DNA from: a virus
Reading direction: 5' to 3' (one strand)
DNA: 63,883 nucleotides
IMG/VR virus record: IMGVR_UViG_3300047380_000774
Coordinates: 1 to 63,883 of that record
Shown here: piece after piece, positions 18,752 to 27,680 of the stretch
How the letters are laid out: every line of letters begins with the position of its first letter
Numbering within the stretch: position 1 is the first letter of the stretch
Notes under the pieces: model-generated
Database searches by the model: none
Told to the model about the DNA's origin: nothing
Seen by the model: only the letters and a program-made list of their open reading frames with translations
Position numbers and translations under genes: made by a program

Positions 18752-18760
18752 ATATTTATT
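18752..18760 (+). promoter_or_regulatory. late-type promoter element ATATTTATT
   Basis: 17 nt before the ATG at 18778; preceded by G as in many copies. Confidence 0.55.
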
Positions 18761-18777
18761 AGTAAACACATTGTAAT

Positions 18778-19503
18778 ATGATTGCTTTAGGAAAATTAAG
18801 ACAACAGGTTTATACTCGCTTAGCCGAAGAATATACAAACAAAGAAACGTTTAAAAAAACGTTCAATACAATAATGACTGTATTAAATGAAAACAAATCT
18901 CTTAATAAGGTTTTTAACATTTATACAGATTTCGAAAATAGGCATATCTCTAGTAAAGAAATCGCTTCAGAGTTTATTGTTGAGGCAGTAAATGAAATCA
19001 AATCTTTAATGACTAAAGATTACGTTTCAGGAGTTAAGAAACTTTCTACGTTGGTTGGTCAAGTAAAATGTAATGAGAACGAAACTACAAAACATTTAGA
19101 CATTTTAGTTCACAATCACGGGTACGAAACATTAGTGGAACGTATTGAGTCAAAGAATACTTTAGTTGGTATTTTAACCGAACCTAAAGAGATTAAGGAA
19201 TCTACTAATCCTGTAACACAATCAATATTATCTTCTTTATTGGTAACTAAATTTAATGACAAATTTTCGGTAATGACCGAATCTGAGAAAGAAAAGTTTA
19301 AGAAATATACTGACATGAATACGTCAGAAGTTAATGATATAGTTACTGAATTAAAAACACAACTTAGAGAGTCAATTAATGAATTGAAGTCTAATGTTGA
19401 ATTAAAAGAGATTGTTTTAGAAGTTGAAAAGAAAGTAGACGAAAGTGGTTCAGATTTATTATCTTTAGTAAAATTAGAACAACTTAAAGAAAGTTTATCT
19501 TAA
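18778..19503 (+). CDS. hypothetical protein in the head gene block (241 aa)
   Basis: Not recognised. Strongly helical with many Lys/Glu heptad-like stretches, especially the C-terminal 70 residues (ELKTQLRESINELKSNVELK), which could form a coiled coil. No signal or membrane segment. It sits between portal and prohead protease behind its own late-type promoter, so a head-assembly or prohead-core role is plausible. Its stop overlaps the stop of the convergent bS21 gene by 3-4 nt, without a terminator between them. Confidence 0.6.
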   Translation: MIALGKLRQQVYTRLAEEYTNKETFKKTFNTIMTVLNENKSLNKVFNIYTDFENRHISSKEIASEFIVEAVNEIKSLMTKDYVSGVKKLSTLVGQVKCNENETTKHLDILVHNHGYETLVERIESKNTLVGILTEPKEIKESTNPVTQSILSSLLVTKFNDKFSVMTESEKEKFKKYTDMNTSEVNDIVTELKTQLRESINELKSNVELKEIVLEVEKKVDESGSDLLSLVKLEQLKESLS

Positions 19504-19694
19504 AGTTCTTCTCTATCACTTTTAGCTTGTAGGTATACCGCCTTAGATTTTTGTTTTCTTTTAATAGACGAAGGTTTTTCGTGATATCTGTTTTCTCTTA
19601 TTTTTTGTTGTTGTTTAACGTTACGAACTTTCCTTTTATACCTTTTCAAGGCTCTTTCGATAGATTCATTTTTTCCTAATTTTATAATTAACAT
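19500..19694 (-). CDS. rpsU: ribosomal protein bS21 of Bacteroidota type
   Basis: 64 aa, the same length as Bacteroidota bS21. It starts MLIIKLGKNESIERALKRYKRK, matching bS21 residues 1-22 in family pattern (short strand, ALKRYKRK helix), then a KPSSIKRKQKSKAVYLQ segment including Tyr54. Known for the family: bS21 joins the 30S platform beside the 16S 3' end; in Flavobacteriia it helps bS18 and bS6 hide the anti-Shine-Dalgarno sequence. The phage copy is more basic in the middle than host forms. It may replace host bS21 on ribosomes late in infection. A late-type element lies upstream, and the gene is the only minus-strand one in the head block. Confidence 0.9.
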   Translation of the reverse strand: MLIIKLGKNESIERALKRYKRKVRNVKQQQKIRENRYHEKPSSIKRKQKSKAVYLQAKSDREEL

Positions 19695-19719
19695 ATATTG
19701 TATTTAAATTCTTATTTAT

Positions 19720-19728
19720 TATAAATAT
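19720..19728 (-). promoter_or_regulatory. late-type promoter element of the bS21 gene
   Basis: Minus strand reads ATATTTATA; 25 nt to the ATG at 19694. A TATCTTTG box on the plus strand (19735-19742) lies next to it without a clear TTG partner. Confidence 0.55.
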
Positions 19729-19844
19729 ACGGAATATCTTTGTATTATACAATACTTCTAAAAAAAAGTAAGTTTTTTGACATGTAGGGTTATTTTTACT
19801 ATAATATTATCAGGGACAATAAAAAGAAAAGATTATGATAATAT

Positions 19845-20282
19845 ATGAAATCAGGTAAATTCATAAATTTAAATGTTAATGAACAATTTAAATGTGGGTA
19901 CGGAACTGTAGACTCAAAAAACTTAAAATCAATATACTCTAAAATAACCTGTTGGATTGAACCAACAAATAACGTAACTAATTGGAATACCGTAATAGGT
20001 GGTTTAAAACGTAAGATATCAGGTAAATTAACAGAAACTCTAAATATTACAGATAAATTTAAAAAGGATAGGTTTATTGTTGATTTAGATATTAGGGCGA
20101 GTGGGTTAGAAAAAGGTAAGAAGTCTTTTATGAACTGTGAGATAACACTGTTTACAAATGGTAGTTATGAGATTAGAGACGTAGATTTTAAAACAGATGT
20201 TAATCACATAATAGAGAATATAATCGATAATTCGGTTATCCCCTATTCAAGTTTTACGTACTATAAAAGTAAGAGAGGTTAG
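19845..20282 (+). CDS. hypothetical protein (145 aa)
   Basis: Not recognised. Beta-rich with a WIEPTNNVTNWNTVIGGLKRKI segment and a C-terminal half resembling a small alpha/beta domain; single Cys residues only, no motif. The start is ~100 nt downstream of a TATCTTTG box (19735-19742). The stop codon lies inside the hairpin of the following terminator. Position between bS21 and prohead protease. Confidence 0.6.
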   Translation: MKSGKFINLNVNEQFKCGYGTVDSKNLKSIYSKITCWIEPTNNVTNWNTVIGGLKRKISGKLTETLNITDKFKKDRFIVDLDIRASGLEKGKKSFMNCEITLFTNGSYEIRDVDFKTDVNHIIENIIDNSVIPYSSFTYYKSKRG

Positions 20283-20297
20283 TCCTCTCTTTTTTTA
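20272..20297 (+). terminator. intrinsic terminator overlapping the stop codon
   Basis: Stem AGAGAGG (20272-20278), loop TTAGT, CCTCTCT (20284-20290), T tract. The TAG stop of the preceding gene is within the loop. Confidence 0.8.
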
Positions 20298-20332
20298 TAC
20301 CCAAACTTTATAAAATTTTTCTTTGTATTAAT

Positions 20333-20341
20333 ATATTTATA
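20333..20341 (+). promoter_or_regulatory. late-type promoter element (prohead protease)
   Basis: ATATTTATA, 22 nt before the ATG at 20364, right behind the terminator at 20272-20297. Confidence 0.6.
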
Positions 20342-20363
20342 GTATAGAAACATATGTAACATT

Positions 20364-21053
20364 ATGAAAATATTGAACCAAAACGATACGAACACAAGAG
20401 GTATCCTTATAGAATATGACGCTGGTCATATAAAACCTTCTGAAAACAAATCAGTTATCAGAGAGATGAAGGAGATGAATAAAGATAACTTTGTGTTGTA
20501 TGCGGTACTTCAAAAATACGATACCCCAAACAAAAACGGTAGAATTTACGGTGAAAGAATCCTAAAGAGAGAAACCGACAACTATAAAACATTAATAGAA
20601 CAAGGAAGAGCGTTAGGTGAATTAAATCACCCTGAAACTTCTTTAGTCGATTTAGAGAGAACATCACACCGTATTACTGAGTGTTGGTGGGACGGTAAAA
20701 TATTAATGGGTAAAGTTGAATTATTGACATCTGAAGCATTTAGGTCTACAGGACAGATTACGTGTATGGGTGATATCGCAGCGAATTTATTATTACACGG
20801 AGTCACATTAGGTATTTCATCAAGAGGTGTAGGGTCATTAAAAAAATCAGGAGAATATAATGAAGTACAAGATGACTTCGAAATGGTTTGTTTTGATTTA
20901 GTATCATCACCATCAACACCAGGAGCATATCTATTCCAAGACGAGGGAGATAGAGAGAAATATGCTGAGTCTATAGATAAGAAAGAACCTACTATCACTG
21001 ATAATAAGACACTAAACTTAATGAATAAATTAAACTCATTCTTAGGAAAATAA
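20364..21053 (+). CDS. prohead core protease (T4 gp21-like)
   Basis: 229 aa (T4 gp21 is 212). Family hallmarks are GRIYGERIL, ALGELNHPE with catalytic His89, and VTLGISSRGVGSL with the nucleophile Ser152 or Ser153, followed by the conserved DLVSSPSTPGA. Known role: it cuts scaffold and capsid propeptides after [I/L]-x-E and then itself, before DNA packaging. Genes for the expected substrates follow directly (acidic scaffold, then major capsid protein), the T4 order gp20-gp21-gp22-gp23. Confidence 0.95.
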   Translation: MKILNQNDTNTRGILIEYDAGHIKPSENKSVIREMKEMNKDNFVLYAVLQKYDTPNKNGRIYGERILKRETDNYKTLIEQGRALGELNHPETSLVDLERTSHRITECWWDGKILMGKVELLTSEAFRSTGQITCMGDIAANLLLHGVTLGISSRGVGSLKKSGEYNEVQDDFEMVCFDLVSSPSTPGAYLFQDEGDREKYAESIDKKEPTITDNKTLNLMNKLNSFLGK

Positions 21054-21105
21054 AAAAAAACTTAATATTTATTCGTTTGTAGTATGTTTTTTTCGTACTA
21101 CAAAT

Positions 21106-21114
21106 ATATTTATA
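21106..21114 (+). promoter_or_regulatory. late-type promoter element (scaffold-capsid unit)
   Basis: ATATTTATA, 41 nt before the ATG at 21156; a related ATATTTATT is at 21065-21073. The capsid gene has no copy of its own and is probably read from here. Confidence 0.6.
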
Positions 21115-21155
21115 TAAGTATAATAAAATAAATACATTAAAAAAACATAGAAAAA

Positions 21156-22439
21156 ATGGCTAAATCAATCTTAGAAGAAGCATTACTTCAGGTGTCACAA
21201 CTTGAGGAAGCGGTTAAGAACAACGCAAAAGAAATACTTGCATCTACAATGAAGCAAGAAATTGATGAGCTAGTAAGAGAATCTATGGAAGAACCTCAAG
21301 AGGACGTAGAAGCATCGTTAGAGATGGAACCTACAGAAGAATTATCAGAAGAATCTACAGACGTAGAAGAAACTGAATTAGACGAACAATTTGAGGGGTC
21401 TGAAGATGAAGACGAATCTGAAGAATCAGATGACGACGAAATAGAAGACGAAGACGAAGACAACGATGACGATGAGTCAGAGGAGTTAGAAGACTTCGAT
21501 TCTAAAGAAGAGTCAGAAGAGGAATCGGAATTCGGAGACATTGAAATGCCAACGTTAGAATTACCATCACTTGATGATGAGGAGGACGAGGTTATTGATA
21601 TGACAGGCGCATCTGACGAAGAGATTCTAAAAGTCTTCAAATCCATGGGAGAAGAAGACGGTATCATCGTATCACAAGAAGAAGACGGAACTGTTCACTT
21701 AGAGGACGGAGATGACGAGTACAGAATTGAAGTTAACGAATCTGAAGACGAAGAGTCTGATGAGGAAATTGCTGAAGAGGAAGTATCGGAATCGACGGAA
21801 CCTATCGAAGAGTCGTCTGATGAAGTAGTTTATGAAATAGAATTAGACGAAGAAGTTACTGAAGAAGTGGCAGAAGAAGAAGTTACTGAAGAAGTAGTGG
21901 AAGAAGAAGTTACTGAAGAAGTTACTGAAGGGTCTGAGGAAGAAGAAGAAACTCCTGAAGCTGATATGGAAGAGGCATCAAGAACTCACGCAGCTGACGC
22001 AAGAGTCCCTTCAAATCAAGGTAAAAAATATAAAGCAGGTCGTGCTGACTTAAGCGAAGATATTAAAACTTTGAAAACGAAGAACGGCGAATTAACTGAA
22101 GCCTTAAAGGTATTCAGAGACAAATTAAACGAAGTTGGAGTATTCAACGCAAACTTAGCATACGCTACGAGATTGTTTACGGAACACACAACAACGAAAT
22201 CGGAGAAATTAAACATCTTAAAGAGATTTGACGGTATTGAAACGTTAAAAGAATCTAAGTCGTTATACAATTCGATTAAAAATGAATTAACTGCTTCAGA
22301 TACAAAGTTAACTGAAACAGTTGTAAACAAAATTTCATCATCACCAAAATCAGGTTCATCTGAAAAATTAGTGGAGTCTAAAACTTATGAGAATCCACAG
22401 ATTAGAAGAATCAAAGAGATGATGGGTATTGTTAAATAA
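21156..22439 (+). CDS. acidic prohead scaffold (T4 gp22-like by position)
   Basis: 427 aa. The middle 250 residues are extraordinarily rich in Glu, Asp and Ser with near-tandem EEVTEEV units around 230-260; the ends are helical (N-terminal 45, C-terminal ~130 with coiled-coil character). Composition and position between prohead protease and capsid fit the gp22 scaffold/core protein, which is longer here than in T4 (269). Sites of the [I/L]-x-E type recognised by gp21-like proteases occur repeatedly. The leader is A-rich without Shine-Dalgarno sequence. The identification rests on synteny, not on a motif. Confidence 0.75.
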   Translation: MAKSILEEALLQVSQLEEAVKNNAKEILASTMKQEIDELVRESMEEPQEDVEASLEMEPTEELSEESTDVEETELDEQFEGSEDEDESEESDDDEIEDEDEDNDDDESEELEDFDSKEESEEESEFGDIEMPTLELPSLDDEEDEVIDMTGASDEEILKVFKSMGEEDGIIVSQEEDGTVHLEDGDDEYRIEVNESEDEESDEEIAEEEVSESTEPIEESSDEVVYEIELDEEVTEEVAEEEVTEEVVEEEVTEEVTEGSEEEEETPEADMEEASRTHAADARVPSNQGKKYKAGRADLSEDIKTLKTKNGELTEALKVFRDKLNEVGVFNANLAYATRLFTEHTTTKSEKLNILKRFDGIETLKESKSLYNSIKNELTASDTKLTETVVNKISSSPKSGSSEKLVESKTYENPQIRRIKEMMGIVK

Positions 22440-22474
22440 TAAAATAAATAAAATTAATATAAAACCAAATTAAA

Positions 22475-24214
22475 ATGGGAGCATTATTAGAATCAGGATT
22501 AGTTGGTAACATCGGGTTAAAACACCTAAAAGTTATCAAAGAAGACACAATTAACAAATGGGACAAATTAGGATTTTTAGAAGGTCTTAACGGTCACCAA
22601 AAAGAGAACGTTGCACAGTTATTTGAAAACCAAGCATCGTACTTAATTAACGAGGCAGCTCACACGGATTCAGCAGGTTCATTCGAAACTGTAGTATTTC
22701 CAATCGTAAGAAGAGTATTCTCAAAATTATTAGCTAACGATATCGTATCGGTACAAGCTATGAACTTACCAATCGGTAAATTATTCTTCTTCGTACCAAA
22801 GGTACAAGATAGAAAAAGTGATAATGGTCACTATAAGCCATTCGGATTTCCAGGAACTGATGAGTACAACTCTTCATCAATGGCAGGATATGAAAACGGT
22901 TCAAAGAATTTATATGATAGATTCTACGAAGACGGTTCGACTGACTCAGGAATGTTTGATTACTCAAAAGGTGAATTCATTCAAGGTTCTGTAGCAGGTA
23001 CGGCAATCGTAGTAGCAGACCCTAATGCAAATCCACCAATTGCAGGTTCAGTAGGAGATTTAACGTCAACTGATGATTTATCTTCAGCAGTATCTAAAGT
23101 AAAATTAAACTTTAAAGGTTTCCAAGATGCAGGTGCTGGTAAATTACACGGACCAAACGGTCAAGAAGTAGATTCAGAAGAATTCTTAGCTTCATTAACA
23201 GTTAAATTAAACAATAAAGAAGTAGACTTTAGAGTAGTAACTCAGAAGTATGGTCAAGGTATCGTTGGAGGTTTAACTTCAAAGGATTCAGCAGCTACAC
23301 CAGGTGGTCAATTCCAACAAATATGTGATGCTGATGGTATCATACATTTAGAAGCTGATGTTGAAACATATGACGCAGCAGCAGGATGGTCAGCACAATC
23401 AGTAGCTATTACAGATTTCAAAGTAGAGTGGAGACAATACTCTGATTTAGAATTTGAAGACGCTATCGGTGAGGTTTCTTTTGACTTAGAGTCAGTAACT
23501 GTATCTGTAACGGAAAGAAAATTAAGAGCATCTTGGTCACCAGAATTGGCACAAGACGTTTCTGCTTTCCATAACATCGATGCTGAAGCTGAATTAACGG
23601 CTTTATTATCTGAGCAAGTAGCAGCAGAAATCGATAGAGAAATCTTAAGAGACTTAAGAAAAGGTGCAGCATGGCAATTAAAGTGGGACTACAATGAGTG
23701 GAAATACGGAAACGGTGGAAATTCATTCGCAGGTTACACACAGAAAGATTGGAACCAAACATTAATCACTAAGATTAACCAAGTTTCAGCACAAATCCAC
23801 AAATCTACCTTAAGAGGTGGAGCTAACTGGATTGTTGTTTCTTCTGAAGTATCAGCAGTATTTGATGATTTAGAATACTTCCACGTATCTAACGCATCAC
23901 CTGAACAAGATTCATACAACATGGGTATTGAAAAGGTAGGAACATTAGCAGGTAGATACCAAGTGTATAGAGACCCTTACTTCCCAGCAGGAAAAATCTT
24001 AATGGGACATAAAGGTACATCTTTATTAGACACAGGTTATGTATACGCACCATACGTGCCATTACAGTTAACACCTACAATGTATAACCCGTTCAACTTT
24101 ACTCCGATAAAGGGTATTATGACGAGATACGCTAAGAAAATGGTTAATAACCGTTTCTATGGTGTGATTTCAGTAGCGGGTCTACAATCATTCGATATCT
24201 CTGAATTAAGATAA
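22475..24214 (+). CDS. major capsid protein (T4 gp23-like)
   Basis: 579 aa (T4 gp23 is 521). Typical segments are DSAGSFETVVFPIVRRVFSKLLANDIVSVQAM, LPIGKLFFFVP, the VTERKLRASWSPELAQDV region, AEAELTALLSEQVAAEIDREIL and a C-terminal YAKKMVNNRFYGVISV. A processing site of the gp21 type, YLINE/AAH, predicts removal of the first 60 residues, close to the 65 in T4. An insertion around 165-240 may be a surface domain. It forms the HK97-fold shell. The codon choice and A-rich leader fit very high expression. A UUCG-loop terminator follows. Confidence 0.97.
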   Translation: MGALLESGLVGNIGLKHLKVIKEDTINKWDKLGFLEGLNGHQKENVAQLFENQASYLINEAAHTDSAGSFETVVFPIVRRVFSKLLANDIVSVQAMNLPIGKLFFFVPKVQDRKSDNGHYKPFGFPGTDEYNSSSMAGYENGSKNLYDRFYEDGSTDSGMFDYSKGEFIQGSVAGTAIVVADPNANPPIAGSVGDLTSTDDLSSAVSKVKLNFKGFQDAGAGKLHGPNGQEVDSEEFLASLTVKLNNKEVDFRVVTQKYGQGIVGGLTSKDSAATPGGQFQQICDADGIIHLEADVETYDAAAGWSAQSVAITDFKVEWRQYSDLEFEDAIGEVSFDLESVTVSVTERKLRASWSPELAQDVSAFHNIDAEAELTALLSEQVAAEIDREILRDLRKGAAWQLKWDYNEWKYGNGGNSFAGYTQKDWNQTLITKINQVSAQIHKSTLRGGANWIVVSSEVSAVFDDLEYFHVSNASPEQDSYNMGIEKVGTLAGRYQVYRDPYFPAGKILMGHKGTSLLDTGYVYAPYVPLQLTPTMYNPFNFTPIKGIMTRYAKKMVNNRFYGVISVAGLQSFDISELR

Positions 24215-24244
24215 TCTTAATCTAAAGATAACAATTATAATTAA

Positions 24245-24269
24245 GGGTTCCTTCGGGGACCCTTTTTTT
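24245..24269 (+). terminator. intrinsic terminator after the capsid gene
   Basis: Stem GGGTTCC (24245-24251), TTCG tetraloop, GGGACCC (24256-24262), seven T. Confidence 0.9.
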
Positions 24270-24364
24270 ATGCTAAGAAAAAAGGATTATCTTTACAATA
24301 GAAATGTAACGTGATAAGATTTTTGAAATAACTTTACAGATGGATTATATTAAGTATAAGAACC

Positions 24365-24389
24365 AAAAAAAAACGAGAATTAACTCGTT
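24365..24389 (-). terminator. intrinsic terminator of the minus-strand tail operon
   Basis: On the minus strand AACGAG, loop TTAATT, CTCGTT (stem 24372-24389) followed by nine T (24365-24373). Ends the operon running from 31616 down to 24395. Confidence 0.85.
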
Positions 24390-24394
24390 TTGTA

Positions 24395-24661
24395 TTATTG
24401 TTTTTCTGATATGGTTATTTTAAGGTCACCAGTACCTTTAAATATTCTATGATATACCATCTTAGGAATTTTATATGTTCGTCCTTCTAATAAGACCTGA
24501 GGTAGTTCTTCATCCATTTGTAACATCCATCCATTACTCTGTTCTATAAAAACCTCACGAGTGTTTAAATCTCTATGCCATACGAGTTCTTCAGAATCCA
24601 CATCTTCGGTGAATATTCTTTTGAATTTATATTTACTAATATTTTCCTGTTCGTATACCAT
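24395..24661 (-). CDS. small cupin-like protein
   Basis: 88 aa. The sequence LVWHRDLNTREVFI, GWMLQMDEELPQ, IPKMVYHRIFKGTGDLKITI suggests a tiny single-domain cupin or beta-barrel with spaced His residues (two HR motifs) at the strand ends, as in small cupin-like proteins of marine T4-like phages. No function is assigned to these. The ATG overlaps the stop of the M23 peptidase gene by 1 nt, and a terminator follows 6 nt after its own stop, so it closes the tail operon. Confidence 0.5.
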   Translation of the reverse strand: MVYEQENISKYKFKRIFTEDVDSEELVWHRDLNTREVFIEQSNGWMLQMDEELPQVLLEGRTYKIPKMVYHRIFKGTGDLKITISEKQ

Positions 24662-26289
24662 TACCAGAACCTACCTGAAACGTTCTTACCGAAATCTTTG
24701 TGTGCTCTACAAGCCCAATAACCAGCTTTGGTTTTGTCTTTCTTCTCGGCACATCTATGTCTAGCAGCGAATGATTTACGTGCAACTGGGTCATTCCATT
24801 TGGCTGACATATCAGGAGAACCGTAACTTATCTTTTTAACTTTACCCGTCTTAGGGTTTTTAACATAAACATACCACTTCTTAGTACCTCCCGATTTAGG
24901 TTTATTTAAATCAACGTCTTTACCTTTATATTCTGATTCAGCAATCATAGGGAAGTCGAAAGGTAATCTCTCACCCTCATATATGAAAAACTTACCACAG
25001 TCAGATTCTAATAATTCAATTTCTTCTTCAGACCATTCACCAACTCCTTTATTATAAAGTTCACGAGATTCGTTAATTAGATTAAAGTATTTCGGACTAC
25101 CATGTCTAAATATGTTTTCAGTAATTAAAAGGTTGTTACTTAAATGAAACTGTAACTCATTAGAACTTTCTTTTAAGTCATTAGCAATACCTTTAAAAAC
25201 GGTACTCATTACTTTTCTAAATTTTGCTAACTCTTCAGGAGTTGCGTCTTTAACATCGGTAGTTTGATTATCTGACCATACAAGACTTGAAAAATTGTCT
25301 TTATCAAAACCACTATTTACCCAATCTTCTTCGGTAAATTCGACACCTTCATCTTTGTTGATGTATTTCATAGGGTCCACTAACTTACCATTCTTTTTCA
25401 TTTCGAAATGTAGGTGAGCACCTGTAGAACGACCTCTATGTGGGTCATTTTTACCCCCACCTGACAAACCAATAACCTGACCTCTTTTGACAGGAGTACC
25501 AAGTTTTAAAAAGTTTATCTTTTTAACGTGACAATAACGAGTTGTTATTTTACCTCCATGTTGAATCTTCATTGTACCACCACAATGATTATTATGATAT
25601 CCAGTGTCCTTAATCATAACACCATCTAAAGGAGATATTATGTTACTACCCGACGGCAATGCCAAATCAACTCCCCAGTGTTTTCTTGTACCACCACCTC
25701 TAAGTTCTTTAAATTTACCCGTAACCTTTGTTGATTTAACAGGATTTAATATTGTGACTTCAGATAACTCTTTAGACGATTCTTCAAAATCTTCCTGTAA
25801 CTTATTAATTGTTTCTAAATGATTAAGACTTTCAGATATTGTATCATTTAATAATGGGATAGACGGCATATTAGATAGATGATTAGTTTTGAAATCAATC
25901 ATCTTTTCTATAAACTTTTCTAATATTAAATCCTCTAAAAACCCGACACTAAAAGAAGTAATGGAACCAATACCTGAACCAGGTAACGATTCAATAACTC
26001 TTTGTACGACATCAATTAAATCCCTTTTAAATGTATCTTCATATTCTGATAACTCTTTAATTGATTCTTCGTCAAATTCAGGTTTAGACAATATGTACTC
26101 ATCAAATTTTTTGTTATTACGTTTTAGTTCAAAAATGTTTTTTGCCAATGCGGGAATCGTAACCAATAAATCAGGTCCATCAACCGTAGCGGCTAATTGT
26201 GGAATTGCATCTCCTAATGTGTCTGTAATAAAATCAAGTAAACCTGATTCTTTGATGTATATCTTTTTTTTCATAATATTATTTTTCAC
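24661..26289 (-). CDS. tail-associated M23 (LytM) peptidoglycan endopeptidase
   Basis: 542 aa. Residues 1-175 are helical with a hydrophobic stretch near 104-125. Residues 185-315 form an M23 domain with zinc ligands in HWGVDLA (His204, Asp208) and AHLHFEM (His292 or His294), plus RYCHVKKI and GQVIGLSG. The last 90 residues are Lys-rich with WYVYVKNPKTGKVKKI and ARHRCAEKKDKTKAGYWACRAH, a Cys-containing tail module that I have seen associated with phage virion proteins. It should cut stem peptides during DNA injection. The start overlaps the upstream gene by 11 nt; a second Met five codons in is possible. Confidence 0.85.
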   Translation of the reverse strand: MKNNIMKKKIYIKESGLLDFITDTLGDAIPQLAATVDGPDLLVTIPALAKNIFELKRNNKKFDEYILSKPEFDEESIKELSEYEDTFKRDLIDVVQRVIESLPGSGIGSITSFSVGFLEDLILEKFIEKMIDFKTNHLSNMPSIPLLNDTISESLNHLETINKLQEDFEESSKELSEVTILNPVKSTKVTGKFKELRGGGTRKHWGVDLALPSGSNIISPLDGVMIKDTGYHNNHCGGTMKIQHGGKITTRYCHVKKINFLKLGTPVKRGQVIGLSGGGKNDPHRGRSTGAHLHFEMKKNGKLVDPMKYINKDEGVEFTEEDWVNSGFDKDNFSSLVWSDNQTTDVKDATPEELAKFRKVMSTVFKGIANDLKESSNELQFHLSNNLLITENIFRHGSPKYFNLINESRELYNKGVGEWSEEEIELLESDCGKFFIYEGERLPFDFPMIAESEYKGKDVDLNKPKSGGTKKWYVYVKNPKTGKVKKISYGSPDMSAKWNDPVARKSFAARHRCAEKKDKTKAGYWACRAHKDFGKNVSGRFW

Positions 26290-27649
26290 TAATCACGTAA
26301 AAACTAATTTCCTTTCTGTAGGTATTAACTTCTCTGTTTGTATCTAATTGTAAATCCATATGGTATTCCTTATTTGGGATTAACATAGAAGTATCTAATA
26401 AGAAATAATTTGAATTGTATGCCCTATTTACGTCTGTGAATGGTATCACATCTATAGACGTATTACCTTCTTTAACATAAATTCTATATTTTAAGTTGTC
26501 TATTTGTACTCTATCGTCATATGTAAATGGGACTTTAACATCCACATAAACCTTTCTAATATCTCCTCTAACGATTTTCTCGTCTCTTTTTAAACCAGTA
26601 AAAGAGTAACTATACTCCATAGGGTTTAATTCGTCGGTTCCAATCTTAAATAGTTCCGAAGACGGTCTTAATGTGAATTCTTGATTAATCTCAGAAAGAC
26701 TATACCCGTCTATTGAAACCCCTTTCCATACATCATTTAAAATAAGTGGGGTAGGGCAAGACTGTGGGTCAACGGTGAATGATACTTTATATATTCCTTT
26801 ACTAACATGTTCTGATTGTAAATCTGAAAGTAATACTTCGTCTCCGTTCATTATATCTACCGTAGGTTCAGTATCTAAATTTGTTGGTTCGTTACCTTGA
26901 TTTACATATAATATTAAATTTCTAACAACTCCCGTATAGAAGTCATTTCTGTGGTCAATAAAGTGGTCATTAAATGTAGTTTCTAAGTAAGGCTCAAAGA
27001 ATGTTTGAGTATACTTAGTAAAAAATGCGACACTACGATATATCTGTAACGTATTGATTGCTTCGTAAGGAAGGTCAAAAGATATCCCTAATCCGTAATG
27101 TGTTTCAGTACCGTTTAATATGTCATTTATATAATCAGTAACATCTAATTCTATATTTTCATTACCATTATCAAAATGTTGTGTTGAAATGATTTCACCT
27201 TCATTCACACCCTCCTGAGTCCAATCATTAAGATTAGTCGCACTAAACCAATTAGATGAAGTGTCAGAGTGAGTACTTTGTAATGGAAATTGGTTAGAAG
27301 TGTTAATATAATCATAACCAACACCCTCATCCCATTCTTGATTTACTTTAAACACTATTAAATCGAAAGATGTTGCCCTTTTAGAATTAAGACTCGTAAT
27401 TTCATTAAAATACGAATTTTCTGTAGGGTTAATAGTGTTAGTTAGTTTTAATATGTGTTTTTCAATTGAATTTGTATTGATATACCCATCAGTAATTTTG
27501 TGGATTAATTCTGACAAATCAATTTGTAATAGGAATCTAGTGTGAAACCCACCATAAAATAATTCACTAACAGGGTTCTTTGCCGTATTAGTATACGAAT
27601 CACTTATGATTGTGTTGTTCTTACTGAAATAAGATTTAAATATAGACAT
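26279..27649 (-). CDS. baseplate/appendage structural protein, beta-rich
   Basis: 456 aa. The N-terminal ~230 residues (SDSYTNTAKNPVSELFYGG, FLLQIDLSELI, then alternating strands with many Asn/Thr/Tyr) resemble jelly-roll domains of the DNRLRE/carbohydrate-binding type. The C-terminal half looks Ig-like, with repeated VDV/VSF strand patterns. No catalytic motif. It starts the downstream part of the tail operon behind a late-type element and overlaps the M23 gene, so it is probably a tail or baseplate component that may contact surface glycans. Confidence 0.6.
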   Translation of the reverse strand: MSIFKSYFSKNNTIISDSYTNTAKNPVSELFYGGFHTRFLLQIDLSELIHKITDGYINTNSIEKHILKLTNTINPTENSYFNEITSLNSKRATSFDLIVFKVNQEWDEGVGYDYINTSNQFPLQSTHSDTSSNWFSATNLNDWTQEGVNEGEIISTQHFDNGNENIELDVTDYINDILNGTETHYGLGISFDLPYEAINTLQIYRSVAFFTKYTQTFFEPYLETTFNDHFIDHRNDFYTGVVRNLILYVNQGNEPTNLDTEPTVDIMNGDEVLLSDLQSEHVSKGIYKVSFTVDPQSCPTPLILNDVWKGVSIDGYSLSEINQEFTLRPSSELFKIGTDELNPMEYSYSFTGLKRDEKIVRGDIRKVYVDVKVPFTYDDRVQIDNLKYRIYVKEGNTSIDVIPFTDVNRAYNSNYFLLDTSMLIPNKEYHMDLQLDTNREVNTYRKEISFYVISEK

Positions 27650-27664
27650 TACAAATGTTTTATT

Positions 27665-27673
27665 TATAAATAT
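27665..27673 (-). promoter_or_regulatory. late-type promoter element ATATTTATA
   Basis: Minus strand; 15 nt before the ATG at 27649, located in the short gap after the upstream gene's stop at 27681. Confidence 0.6.
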
Positions 27674-27680
27674 CCAGTAA

